Position numbers and translations under genes: made by a program
Part shown: piece by piece, positions 34,506 to 42,608 of the stretch
How positions within the stretch are numbered: position 1 is the first letter of the stretch
Layout: every line of letters begins with the position of its first letter
The notes under the pieces: model-generated
Database searches by the model: none
Seen by the model: the letters and a program-made list of their open reading frames with translations, nothing else
What the model was told of the DNA's origin: nothing
Assembly: GCF_007859945.1 (NCBI RefSeq)
Contig: NZ_SJPQ01000002.1
Location: 1,218,279 to 1,282,278, forward strand
Length of the DNA stretch: 64,000 nucleotides
Direction: 5' to 3'
Source: Pseudobythopirellula maris
GTDB taxonomy: Bacteria > Planctomycetota > Planctomycetia > Pirellulales > Lacipirellulaceae

Positions 34506-35179
34506 AAGACCCTGAGTATGTATACGCCGCTTTACTAGATATACTCGGGTACCGGGCTTTTCTTCGGCGAGACGAGGAGAAAGGCGCAGTTGAATTTCGG
34601 CATACGATGGAGAGTGCGCTGTCGAAGCTTGATGATGTAGGAAAAGATTACAGTGTACAAGCGATTTCAGATACGGTAATAATTACTAGAGCGGAGCATA
34701 ATACGGGGCATGAGTTTATAGAGCTTGTTAGAAAAACTATAGTTGCATTCCTTAAAGAGGGAGTACTTGTTCGCGGTGGAATCACATATAACAACCACTA
34801 TAAAAACGGCAATGTAACATATAGCCCTGCATTAACGCGGGCGTACGAAATAGAAAATAAAGAAGCAATATATCCACGTGTTGTTGTAGACGAGAATGTT
34901 CTTAGGATGTTAGAGCGAGACGACGGTACTATTCCAGAGCTCAGTGGAAAGATATGCCGACAGAATGGTGTGCACTGGATAAACATTCTACATGGGGAGG
35001 ATGCACAGGAGATCTGGGACGCAGCAAAAAAAGTATACTTAGAATCTAGGGACACATTGTATAGGCAGGAATCTGCTCACATGAAGCATTGGTGGCTACA
35101 AGAGTATTTGTGGAGCGTGGCTAACGGAGAAGGTGAAAAACTAGAACGGTACGTTTCATCCCCAGTCGTGATAGAGTGA
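34502..35179 (+). CDS. Class III nucleotidyl cyclase-like protein, partner of the ParA-type ATPase
   Basis: A 225-residue soluble protein starting at GTG. It shows the layout of a class III cyclase homology domain: LLDILGYRAFL with Asp13 at the first metal position, AISDTVIIT with Asp57 at the second, and LVRGGITY at 89-96 followed by TYSPALTRAYEIE. The Asn/Arg pair that stabilises the transition state in true cyclases is not obvious (TRAYE instead of N..AR), so it may bind a nucleotide without cyclising it, or use another chemistry. No transmembrane or effector domain is seen. Composition is low (23 G/C of 60 at 34801-34860). The ATPase gene overlaps it. The resemblance is by eye and moderately certain; the function is unknown. 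Confidence 0.7.
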   Translation: MKDPEYVYAALLDILGYRAFLRRDEEKGAVEFRHTMESALSKLDDVGKDYSVQAISDTVIITRAEHNTGHEFIELVRKTIVAFLKEGVLVRGGITYNNHYKNGNVTYSPALTRAYEIENKEAIYPRVVVDENVLRMLERDDGTIPELSGKICRQNGVHWINILHGEDAQEIWDAAKKVYLESRDTLYRQESAHMKHWWLQEYLWSVANGEGEKLERYVSSPVVIE

Positions 35180-35278
35180 GCCGGGTGCCATGGCCACGCT
35201 TGTCGTGGCCATGCGAACCAGGGAAATATCACCAACACGCGCCATGCCCACGCTACCGCGTGAGCATGGCGCCCGGCT
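35179..35278. mobile_element. 100-bp palindromic element with CATGGCCACG hairpins
   Basis: The ends agccgggtgccatg (35179-35192) and catggcgcccggct (35265-35278) are inverted copies with one mismatch. Inside the left half, CATGGCCACG/CGTGGCCATG form a 10-bp stem; the right half holds gccatgcccacg and cgtgagcatggc. It abuts the stop codon of the cyclase-like gene. Confidence 0.65.
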
Positions 35279-35279
35279 T

Positions 35280-35817
35280 CACAACGGTTTATCCACGCGG
35301 CGGCACCACACACAAACACAATTCGCTCTTACGCGGACTCCGCGTCAGCCACAGCCTGACCTACCTTGAGTGAGTAGGATGGGTGCTCGCACCCATCTTT
35401 GGATTACGAGCGACCTATCACGCTGGGAAGCTGCAGACGGATTGATCGTCGGCTCGGCCGTATCGCGCTTGCGTTGCGGCCATTTGGCGTTAGCCGAGGA
35501 GATGGGTGCGAGCACCGATCTCCCCGGCCTCTTAACCGGGCGCCATGGTCGCTCCACGCCATTGGGCATGACCTCAAAGTGCGTTCCGGCCCGCGACTAT
35601 TGATCACAAGGCGTCATCCACTCGGAGGCGCCGGGCGCCACGAGCGTTAAGCGGTTGCAAGCGCGCGTCGACTCTATCGGCGCCTCTCAGTGGCGGTCAA
35701 TTTTGGTGTTCCGGGGTGATATCGTTGGACACCCCCGATCGCGCCCAATTAGGATGGCCATTCGATAGAAGTAAGTCACTGATCCCCCAAAAGACGCACA
35801 CCACCGACGGCCCGCTA
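35280..35817. other. Gene-free region right of the island
   Basis: After the CATGGCCACG element this stretch returns to ordinary composition. It contains the inverted element at 35374-35517, a partial gccgggcgcc palindrome near 35540-35640, and a lone TTATCCACG at 35289-35297. No gene is supported before the ATG at 35818; upstream frames look like shadows. Confidence 0.45.
35374..35517 (-). mobile_element. Inverted second copy of the 150-bp element
   Basis: Reading the minus strand gives the same order of blocks as 33207-33356, including aaatggccgcaac (here 35473-35485) and gagccgacgatcaatcc (35439-35455, two mismatches). The left outer end GTAGGATGGGTGCTCGCACCCA is intact; the other end breaks off after ggtgcgagcacc. 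Together the two copies bracket the low-G+C island in opposite orientation. Confidence 0.7.
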
Positions 35818-37104
35818 ATGATCCACAGACTCACCGCCGCGCTTGCGGCTGCGCTCTCCTGCTATTTCGTGCTGACAGGAGCAGCGGAAGGGCAACAATT
35901 GCGTTTCGAGTGGGCGGCTCAGATCGCCACCAACGAGATCGAGCGGGCCGAGGCGTTGGCCTTCGATGCGGTCGGCAACGTCTACGTCACCGGTGTGACG
36001 CAAGGCCTCTTGGGCGACACGGCCTACGGCACGCAAGACGTGTTCATCACGAAGGTCTCGCCCTCGGGCTCCTTGCTGTGGTCTCAACAGATCGGCAAGG
36101 CGGGCGCCAATGTGGCCGGCGACGTGGCGATAGACGCCGACGGCAATGTGATTGTCGTGGGATCGTTCGGCGTTCCCAGCCTCACCGACAAGGCTTTCTT
36201 TATCCACAAGGTGTCGCCCTCGGGAGAAACGCACTGGACGCAGCAGGGCGTCTACCCGCCCGGCTCTCTGGCCTACGGGGTGGCGGCCGATGGCGACAAC
36301 AACATCTACGTGACCGGCGAGATCGACGACCCGGGCAATAGAGACATTTTCTTGTACAAAATCTCCGAGACGGGCGGCCTTCTTTGGGCGCGGCTGATGG
36401 GAGAGGCCGAAGGCAGCCGCGGCTCCGACATTGCGATCGATAGCGCGGGGAACCCGGTGATCACCGGCACGGTCTGGGGCGGGGAGACCGACGGGTACGA
36501 CGCCTTCACGTCCAAGTTCAATGCGGCGGGCGATTTGCTCTGGGGACAACGCGTCGGCACGCAATTCGACGACGAGGGCCTCACCCTCGCCATCGATGGT
36601 CAGGACAACATCGTCGTAGCCGGGAATTGGGGCCAAGGCGATTCGGCCGCCTCGGGCTCGCAGCCCGTGGTCTGGAAGCACGACCCGGCCGGAGACTCCT
36701 TGTGGTTCAACCAATACGAGGGGTCGGGAGAGGGAGATACTGTGCGCGGGCTCGCTATCGATTCCGACAATGGCGTTTACTTCGTAGGAGCCACCTCGGG
36801 CCAAGTGGGACCCACGCAATTCGGCGGGGTCGACGCCTACCTCACGGCCCTCTCCCCCGACGGCGACGGGCTGTGGGCGTCTCAGTTCGGATCGTGGAAC
36901 TACGACGAGGCCAACGCGATCGGAGTGTTCAACGGCGACGAGTTTTACCTGGCGATCACGTCCGCCTCGGGGCTGGCGGGACCGAGTCTCGGGCTGACAG
37001 ACGTTTTCCTCATCAAGTATGTCGCCGTGCCCGAGCCCGTCTCCTCGCTCCTGATCGGCTTGATGGCGTGCGTTCTAGTCACCCGTCGCCCCGCCGGGCG
37101 CTGA
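35818..37104 (+). CDS. Secreted SBBP beta-propeller protein with PEP-CTERM tail
   Basis: A 428-residue protein. A signal peptide (LTAALAAALSCYFVLTGAAEG) is followed by repeated units of about 50 residues, such as AEALAFDAVGNVYVTGVTQG, GDVAIDADGNVIVVGSFG and LAIDSDNGVYFVGATSG. This is the SBBP (beta-propeller repeat) pattern. Segments like TKVSPSGSLLWSQQIG alternate with them. The C-terminus VPEPVSSLLIGLMACVLVTRR is a PEP-CTERM sorting tail. It is probably exposed on the cell envelope; no enzymatic role is visible. The ATG at 35818 starts the signal peptide. Confidence 0.85.
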   Translation: MIHRLTAALAAALSCYFVLTGAAEGQQLRFEWAAQIATNEIERAEALAFDAVGNVYVTGVTQGLLGDTAYGTQDVFITKVSPSGSLLWSQQIGKAGANVAGDVAIDADGNVIVVGSFGVPSLTDKAFFIHKVSPSGETHWTQQGVYPPGSLAYGVAADGDNNIYVTGEIDDPGNRDIFLYKISETGGLLWARLMGEAEGSRGSDIAIDSAGNPVITGTVWGGETDGYDAFTSKFNAAGDLLWGQRVGTQFDDEGLTLAIDGQDNIVVAGNWGQGDSAASGSQPVVWKHDPAGDSLWFNQYEGSGEGDTVRGLAIDSDNGVYFVGATSGQVGPTQFGGVDAYLTALSPDGDGLWASQFGSWNYDEANAIGVFNGDEFYLAITSASGLAGPSLGLTDVFLIKYVAVPEPVSSLLIGLMACVLVTRRPAGR

Positions 37105-37206
37105 TGACGCAGTGAGTAGCGACTACGGAGCTGATGTGCTCTCCACCAAGGCCGCTGCCGCCAACCCCCCAACCGACGCCCGACTCTAAGAGGTGAGGAT
37201 CTCGAC

Positions 37207-37575
37207 ATGAGCGAACCGATTGAGATTAGGGACGAACGCAACGTGGTGCGAGTGAGGATTGGTTTTGATGGGCGTGGAATGCCCATCCTTTCGCTGAATG
37301 ATGAGAAAGGTCGTGAGCGCGTTTTGCTTAGGGTAGGGCCGGAAGGCGATGGCTCTTTGGAGCTTAGGACAAGCGTAGGGCATTCCGCTGTCTCGCTGCA
37401 TGCAACCCAAGACCATACCGCCGGGATCCACTTCAACGTGCCACACGCCGCTATCCTCAGCGCTGGGGTATTTGATCGTACGGGAGAGATATCGCTAAGG
37501 ACCGAACAGCGTGAATTCAGTTGGCCGGACGATATGCCGCAACACGAAGCGGATGGCCTTGTGAATCAAGAGTGA
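37207..37575 (+). CDS. Small protein of unknown function
   Basis: A 122-residue protein without signal peptide. The first 90 residues are beta-rich with alternating hydrophobics (VVRVRIGFDGRGMPILSL, RVLLRVGPEGDGSLELR, HSAVSLHATQ). The pattern suggests a small beta-sheet or beta-helix fold. Its G+C is lower than that of neighbours (32 of 60 at 37261-37320). GAGGTGAGG lies before the ATG. No family is recognised. Confidence 0.65.
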   Translation: MSEPIEIRDERNVVRVRIGFDGRGMPILSLNDEKGRERVLLRVGPEGDGSLELRTSVGHSAVSLHATQDHTAGIHFNVPHAAILSAGVFDRTGEISLRTEQREFSWPDDMPQHEADGLVNQE

Positions 37576-37650
37576 CAGCTCGCTAGTGCGTGGGTCAGCC
37601 CTAACGCCCCTCTTTCCAGCCACTGCACGGCCTTTTCTCGGGACACCCCT

Positions 37651-38514
37651 ATGCCACACGAATCCCTACGCTCGCCACTACCCTTGATCGCTCTGCTGCT
37701 GACGCTCAAGGCGTGTGGCATAGCGGCGGCTGAGGACGCCGCGACGCTGGGGCGGTTCGACGTGGAGCGTGACCTGTTGCTCGCCCAGTTCGACCTGAAG
37801 ACCGACGTCGACGACGTCCACTCGGTCGCCGCGGTCGCCACGATGCTGGCCGACCCCCGCCTGGCCGGCGTGCGGAGCCACGCCGTGGCCGGCGCCTACG
37901 GCGTGCAGACCGGCCCCTACGTGCCGGCCAATGAGCTTTTCGAGGCCGCGTTCGGCGACCACTGGTCCGACGCCCACACGGACCGCCAACGCGCGGTCGG
38001 TGATGTGGCCCGGCTCGTCGAGCAGACGCTCCGCCGCGGGGGCGACGTTTGGGTTGCCGAGGGGGGCCAGTCCGACTTCTCGGCTGCCGTGCTCGAGCGG
38101 GTCGCGGAGTCGACGCCCGCGGCCGACCTCGCCGAGCGGTTCCATGTGGTGCAGCACTCCGACTGGAACGAGAAGAGCGCCAGCCCCGACGCGTTGGACC
38201 ACGTCCGCCGGCGCGCCGCGTACCACAAGATCCCCGACGGCAACGCCCGGGGCAACGGCACGCCGGGGCTCAAGACCGACGGCGCCATCGATTGGCGCGC
38301 GAGGGTGACCGACCCCCGCCTGGCGGCTTTGTGGGACCAAGCGCTAACGATCGCCAACCAGTACAACGGCCGGGAGGGCCGCTACCACAACGGCGCGATC
38401 GCCGAGGGCGGATTCGACTTCTCCGACGCCTCGGAGGTGTGCTGGGTCTTCGGCTTCGAGGGCCTGGCCGATGCCGAGCAGTTCTTCGACGAGTTCGCCA
38501 CGCGGGCCGAGTGA
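37651..38514 (+). CDS. Secreted nucleoside-hydrolase-like protein
   Basis: A 287-residue protein with a signal peptide (LPLIALLLTLKACGIAAA). Soon after comes LLAQFDLKTDVDDVHSVAAVATML, which resembles the D-x-D-x-D-D calcium site of inosine-uridine nucleoside hydrolases, though the first Asp spacing is altered. GDVWVAEGGQSDFSAAVLE would be the second core strand. The C-terminal part is unlike characterised hydrolases. The fold is plausible; the substrate is unknown. A DUF1593 protein with the same general fold lies on the other strand at 42609-43682. Confidence 0.65.
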   Translation: MPHESLRSPLPLIALLLTLKACGIAAAEDAATLGRFDVERDLLLAQFDLKTDVDDVHSVAAVATMLADPRLAGVRSHAVAGAYGVQTGPYVPANELFEAAFGDHWSDAHTDRQRAVGDVARLVEQTLRRGGDVWVAEGGQSDFSAAVLERVAESTPAADLAERFHVVQHSDWNEKSASPDALDHVRRRAAYHKIPDGNARGNGTPGLKTDGAIDWRARVTDPRLAALWDQALTIANQYNGREGRYHNGAIAEGGFDFSDASEVCWVFGFEGLADAEQFFDEFATRAE

Positions 38515-38757
38515 CACACCGGCTGACGACCATTGGCCATTGGCTATCGGGTACTGGCTACCCGCTGAGTAGGTAGGCGCGTCATTTCTTCCTTTGGTGA
38601 TTTACACCCAGTCTACACACGCGATGCGATTCACGCCCCGCGGCGCCAAATTGTGTAGATTCTCCCAAAAAGCGTGACGCCGCAAGCTCGCCTTGCTTAG
38701 AATGAGCCGTCGTTGGCCGATCCTCGGCGCTTCACACCACTTTTGAACGAGCAGCTC

Positions 38758-39723
38758 ATGACTCCCACCCCCGTGCCCACGCCGCGCAAAGCGGCTGGCA
38801 TTCTTATTGCCGCCGCCCTGGTTTTCGTCGGTTGGACGGCGTCCGCCACGGCCGTCGAGTTCAACACCCCGCCCGACTCGATCGACGCGCTCGTCCAGAC
38901 GACGTCGTCCGAAGGCGACCACTACGTGGTCGGCGACGGCGTCACGGTCAACGTCAACGGCAACACGAGTGACTTGCCGTTCTTGGTCACGAGCGGCGGC
39001 GCGGTGAACCTCACCCCCTCGCTTTCGCCAGATCACTTTGCCGAAGGGGCCTACGCCGTGAGCGAGGGGGGCGCGGTCGGTGTGAGCAGCGGGACACTGT
39101 TCGACTACGCGGGGCGCAGCGGCTCGCGGCTTAGTGTCGATGGGGGGACCGTGGTCTATGCGTCGGCCCAAGGGGGCTCCGAGGTCGAGATCAATGACGG
39201 GACGATCTACACCCTCTCGGTTTTCGAGGGCCACGTGACGATGAGCGGGGGCAAGCTGCTCGACCTCATTCTCGGCGGTGTGAGCGACGTCGAACCGTCG
39301 GTCTTCGATGTCCTCGGTGGCGACCTCGGCGAGAGCATCACCTGGATCGGTAGTCTGTCGACTATGAACCTCCGCGGCGGGGCGCACGACTACTCGACGC
39401 TGTGGCTCGTCGTCGATGGCGTCTTGAACCTGTACGGGACCGATTTCGTGGTGGACGGCTCGCCGATCTCGCTCGCGGCCGGCGAACAAATCGTCGTCCC
39501 CGACCGCAACGTCACCTACGCCGGCGTGCTGGAAGACGGGTCGCCGTTCGATTTCTACCTCGCCGACGAGAGCGACGGGGGGATCGGCGGCATCCGGGTC
39601 CCCAACGGCGGCGTGGTCCGGCTGATCGGGGCGATCCCCGAGCCGAGCGCGTTGGCGCTGATCGTTTTGGCTCACGCGGCGATTGCTGGCCTCGGCCGTC
39701 GAGTTGCGATCGTGAGAGAGTAA
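38758..39723 (+). CDS. PEP-CTERM-anchored secreted protein
   Basis: A 321-residue protein with a signal peptide (AAGILIAAALVFVGWTASATA) and a C-terminal IPEPSALALIVLAHAAIAGLG plus RR tail. The body is beta-rich and Gly/Ser/Asp-rich with repeated short units (GGTVVYASAQGGSEVEIND, GHVTMSGGKLLDLILGG), consistent with a right-handed beta-helix. TAGAAT at 38698-38703 may be its -10 element. The role is unknown; the tail suggests envelope sorting. Confidence 0.8.
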   Translation: MTPTPVPTPRKAAGILIAAALVFVGWTASATAVEFNTPPDSIDALVQTTSSEGDHYVVGDGVTVNVNGNTSDLPFLVTSGGAVNLTPSLSPDHFAEGAYAVSEGGAVGVSSGTLFDYAGRSGSRLSVDGGTVVYASAQGGSEVEINDGTIYTLSVFEGHVTMSGGKLLDLILGGVSDVEPSVFDVLGGDLGESITWIGSLSTMNLRGGAHDYSTLWLVVDGVLNLYGTDFVVDGSPISLAAGEQIVVPDRNVTYAGVLEDGSPFDFYLADESDGGIGGIRVPNGGVVRLIGAIPEPSALALIVLAHAAIAGLGRRVAIVRE

Positions 39724-39851
39724 GCCAGTACTCAAGAGCGGGTGGCCCGGCGCCCGTCGTCCTGCAAAGACTGACCTGCGAAACCGAGCCTGTATCAAGG
39801 GCTGCTCGGCTGGCGCCCACGCGGTCCAGCAAGACGCCGAGTCAGGCGCTT

Positions 39852-40496
39852 TTGGTCTACCATCACTGCCACGCTGTTAATCACGCTGACCCCAAACAGA
39901 CGCCCAAGGACTCCCCCACGACCCCCGACTCTGAGCCGAACGCCTTTCCCACGGACGGGCCTGAAGCGACCACGCCGGCCAAGCGACCGGTGGGCGTCGC
40001 GATCCTCATGGTGCTCCACTTGATAGGGGGGGTGCTGCTGCTGGGCATGACGATCTTTCTCGCCGTGTTGGACCCGGAGGCGGAGTTCTGGCAAATGATG
40101 CAGCAAGTGGGACTCCCCCAAGTGTTGCTGGTGGCGGGCATGCTGCTCCTCAGCCTGCTGGCCATCGGCTCGGGGGTTGGCATGTGGCTGGGGACCCGCT
40201 GGGGCTGGTGGCTGACGGCCTTCTACTACGCCTACAGTGTCGCCCGCAACGCCAGCGCGCTTCTCTCACCCGGCATGATCGCCGAAGAGTTTGGCGAGCC
40301 GGAGGAAGGGCTGACCAAACACTATTTGAAGTTCGGCGTCCGCGTGGTGATCCACGCCCTGCTGCTGGCCTACTTGTTTAAACAGAACGTGCTGGCCTAC
40401 TTCGGCATGAGCGGTGTAAGCAAAGGGAAGTCCTTCGGCGCCCTGGCCCTCGCCGTCGTGGCGCTCTTCGCGCTCTTCTTTTTGTTGGGAGCTTAG
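39852..40496 (+). CDS. Four-helix membrane protein of unknown function
   Basis: About 214 residues. A polar Pro/Thr-rich N-terminus (KDSPTTPDSEPNAF) leads to four hydrophobic helices: VAILMVLHLIGGVLLLGMTI, VLLVAGMLLLSLLAIGSGVG, VVIHALLLAYLF and ALALAVVALFALFFLLG. There is no ATG near the N-terminus; the TTG at 39852 is the best start, and the open frame further upstream overlaps the PEP-CTERM gene and is not coding. No family is recognised. Confidence 0.6.
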   Translation: MVYHHCHAVNHADPKQTPKDSPTTPDSEPNAFPTDGPEATTPAKRPVGVAILMVLHLIGGVLLLGMTIFLAVLDPEAEFWQMMQQVGLPQVLLVAGMLLLSLLAIGSGVGMWLGTRWGWWLTAFYYAYSVARNASALLSPGMIAEEFGEPEEGLTKHYLKFGVRVVIHALLLAYLFKQNVLAYFGMSGVSKGKSFGALALAVVALFALFFLLGA

Positions 40497-40555
40497 TGCG
40501 AAACGCACGATCTTCAGCCGCGGGCGCCACTCGCGTTTCGCCAGTGAAGCGCTTC

Positions 40556-42352
40556 CTAACGACGCGTGCGCCGGCTGGCGATCAGGCCGGCAGCCAGCAG
40601 CGTCGTGAGGGCGGCGGCCGGTTCGGGGACCGTGCTCGCCGGCGTGGGGGGCGCGGCGGTCTCGCCGTAGTGGTCGCGCCACAGCGTGTAGTCGGCGGCG
40701 GTGTACTGGGCGCCGAGTCCGTCGCGCCAGACGGTGAAGTCGGCGGCGTCGACGGCGCCATCGGCGTTGAAGTCGCCCGGCAGGCCGCCGGCGACGAAGG
40801 CGACCGCCACGTCGTCCACGACGATCGAGCCCTCGAAACCGGTCGTCAGCAGGTGCAGGCCGAGCTGGTTGTAGTTCCAGGTCGGGCTGGCGGGCGTTGA
40901 GTCGACGGCCGACCCGCTGTGCTCGTAAACGCCGGTCGGGTCGCCTTGGTCGTCGACTTGCAGCATCGACCAATCGATCTGGAGCCCCTCGGCCGCCCGT
41001 GTGTAGGTGAGGCTCAGGTCGTACAGCCCGGCGGGGGCGTAGTTGAAGCCCGCGTCGAGGTACGAACCGGTGGCGAGCGTGGCGGAGTCGGGGACCTCGA
41101 CCGCCGTGTCGGCGCCGGTCCGTCCCCACCAGGCGCCGACCCCGCCGCCGGATTGGCCTTTTTCGAACACTCCCTCGTCGCGTGTGGCGATGGCGTTGCC
41201 GGCGAAGTAGCCGTTCCAGGCGTCGCCGCCCTCGATGACGCCGCCGATCGTGCCCTCCGCGTCGTCGAACATCCCGTAGCGGAGCTGCAACTGGCGGAGC
41301 GGTTGGTCGGTGTCGAGGCGGGCGGTCATGGTCAGGGCGTCGCCGACCGAGTCGAGCGTGTGGCCGAGCCCGTCGGGGCCGAACGGGGCGTGGGCGATCG
41401 GCGCGTCGGCCGAGCCGGTGAACGAGAGCCGGTCGCCCGCCGAGTCCCAGAAGCCGTCGCCCGAGTCGACGGCCCAGGCGGCGGTGGTAGAGGGGCCGGC
41501 GGGGTCGGCCGTGGCGAGCGTCGACTGCAAGAAGCCGGCATAGGACGAGACGCGGGTGTAGTTCGATTGGCCGCCCCACGACTCACCCCCCGAGCCGCCG
41601 CTGCCGGTGGCGGTCAGGCCGATGAGGCGCCAGTCGGCCGGGTCGTCCAATCCGTTGCGCAGGCTGCCGAAGAAGCCGAACATCGGCCCGCCGCTGTCGC
41701 CCGAGCCGACGGTCCCCTCGAGCAGGCCGAAGTTCTCGAGCGTCGACTCGCCGTCGGCGACGATGCGGATCTGGTTCGACGGGATCGTGGCCACGTTGTA
41801 GGCGCGGCGGAACGAGCCGAGCCCGTGGACCGACCCGCTCTGCGAGCCGCCGGCGCCCGTGGTGCCGATGTGGCCGCGGTAGCCGTAGCCGCCGATATGG
41901 ACGACACGCCCCGACTCGCTGGTATCGCTGTTGAGGGTCGCTGTCGCGTCGAGCGCCCCCGGCACGCCGCCGCGGAGCCGGATGAGCGCCATCTCCGAGT
42001 TGCCGTCGGGCGTGAAGATCTCGTCGGCGTAGTAGCGGCGGCCGCCGACGTTCACATACACCCGATCGGCCGGGGCGACGGCGCCGTAGTCCCCGCCGTT
42101 CTGCACCACGTGGCGGACGGTGATGGCCCACTCGTTGTTGAGCAGCGTCGTCGTGCCGAACGTGTTGTTCGTTTGGTTGTTGATCTGGTAGACGTTCTGG
42201 AACCACTGGGTGCGGTCGGTCAGCCCCGGCGAAGAGGCGACACCGAACGCCGGGTCGTTGTTCCAGAAGATCGCGTGCGCCGGCGTTGCCGCGGAGGCGA
42301 TCGCCCACGCCGCCAGCCAAATCGTCGCAAGGGAGGTGCGTGAGCGGACCAT
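40556..42352 (-). CDS. Secreted trypsin-like serine protease with dockerin-like and PEP-CTERM C-terminus
   Basis: A 598-residue protein. After the signal peptide (ATIWLAAWAIASAATPAHA) comes a chymotrypsin-fold domain: AITVRHVVQNGG carries the catalytic His, and GSGDSGGPMFGFF the catalytic Ser. At the Asp position the sequence reads NSEMALIRL, so Glu appears to replace the usual Asp. A beta-sandwich-like region follows. Near the end, GDFNADGAVDAADFTVWRD is a dockerin-type calcium-binding repeat, then VPEPAAALTTLLAAGL and RRTRR form the PEP-CTERM tail. The protein is probably surface-anchored. The ATG at 42352 fits the signal peptide; the frame upstream is not supported. Confidence 0.85.
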   Translation of the reverse strand: MVRSRTSLATIWLAAWAIASAATPAHAIFWNNDPAFGVASSPGLTDRTQWFQNVYQINNQTNNTFGTTTLLNNEWAITVRHVVQNGGDYGAVAPADRVYVNVGGRRYYADEIFTPDGNSEMALIRLRGGVPGALDATATLNSDTSESGRVVHIGGYGYRGHIGTTGAGGSQSGSVHGLGSFRRAYNVATIPSNQIRIVADGESTLENFGLLEGTVGSGDSGGPMFGFFGSLRNGLDDPADWRLIGLTATGSGGSGGESWGGQSNYTRVSSYAGFLQSTLATADPAGPSTTAAWAVDSGDGFWDSAGDRLSFTGSADAPIAHAPFGPDGLGHTLDSVGDALTMTARLDTDQPLRQLQLRYGMFDDAEGTIGGVIEGGDAWNGYFAGNAIATRDEGVFEKGQSGGGVGAWWGRTGADTAVEVPDSATLATGSYLDAGFNYAPAGLYDLSLTYTRAAEGLQIDWSMLQVDDQGDPTGVYEHSGSAVDSTPASPTWNYNQLGLHLLTTGFEGSIVVDDVAVAFVAGGLPGDFNADGAVDAADFTVWRDGLGAQYTAADYTLWRDHYGETAAPPTPASTVPEPAAALTTLLAAGLIASRRTRR

Positions 42353-42608
42353 CGGTCGGCGAGGCGCCTGCGGGGTGAACACGGTCGGGGCGCGTGCGAA
42401 GGCGGGCGCCCGAGGAGTCAGCGGGGGGGGAGCGGCCGATCCGATCGGACCGGCGCGTACCACACCCTGAAAGTAGATGTCCGCGCAGGCCGCCCCCTGT
42501 GTCATAAAAAGACAAAAAAACGGCAGGAATTCTCGGCGTTACGCGGCGAGCCGGTCCGCCCGCTCCGCGATCGCCCGCTGCCCGCCGGCCCTGATCAGGA
42601 ACTTCAGG

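Noticed and set aside
35289-35297. TTATCCACG, an 8-of-9 match to the DnaA box
   Set aside because: A single site in intergenic DNA 7 kb from dnaN with no companion boxes; expected by chance.
40919-42343. 474-residue plus-strand frame opposite the serine protease gene
   Set aside because: Val/Gly/Arg-rich shadow; the minus strand carries signal peptide, protease motifs and sorting tail.
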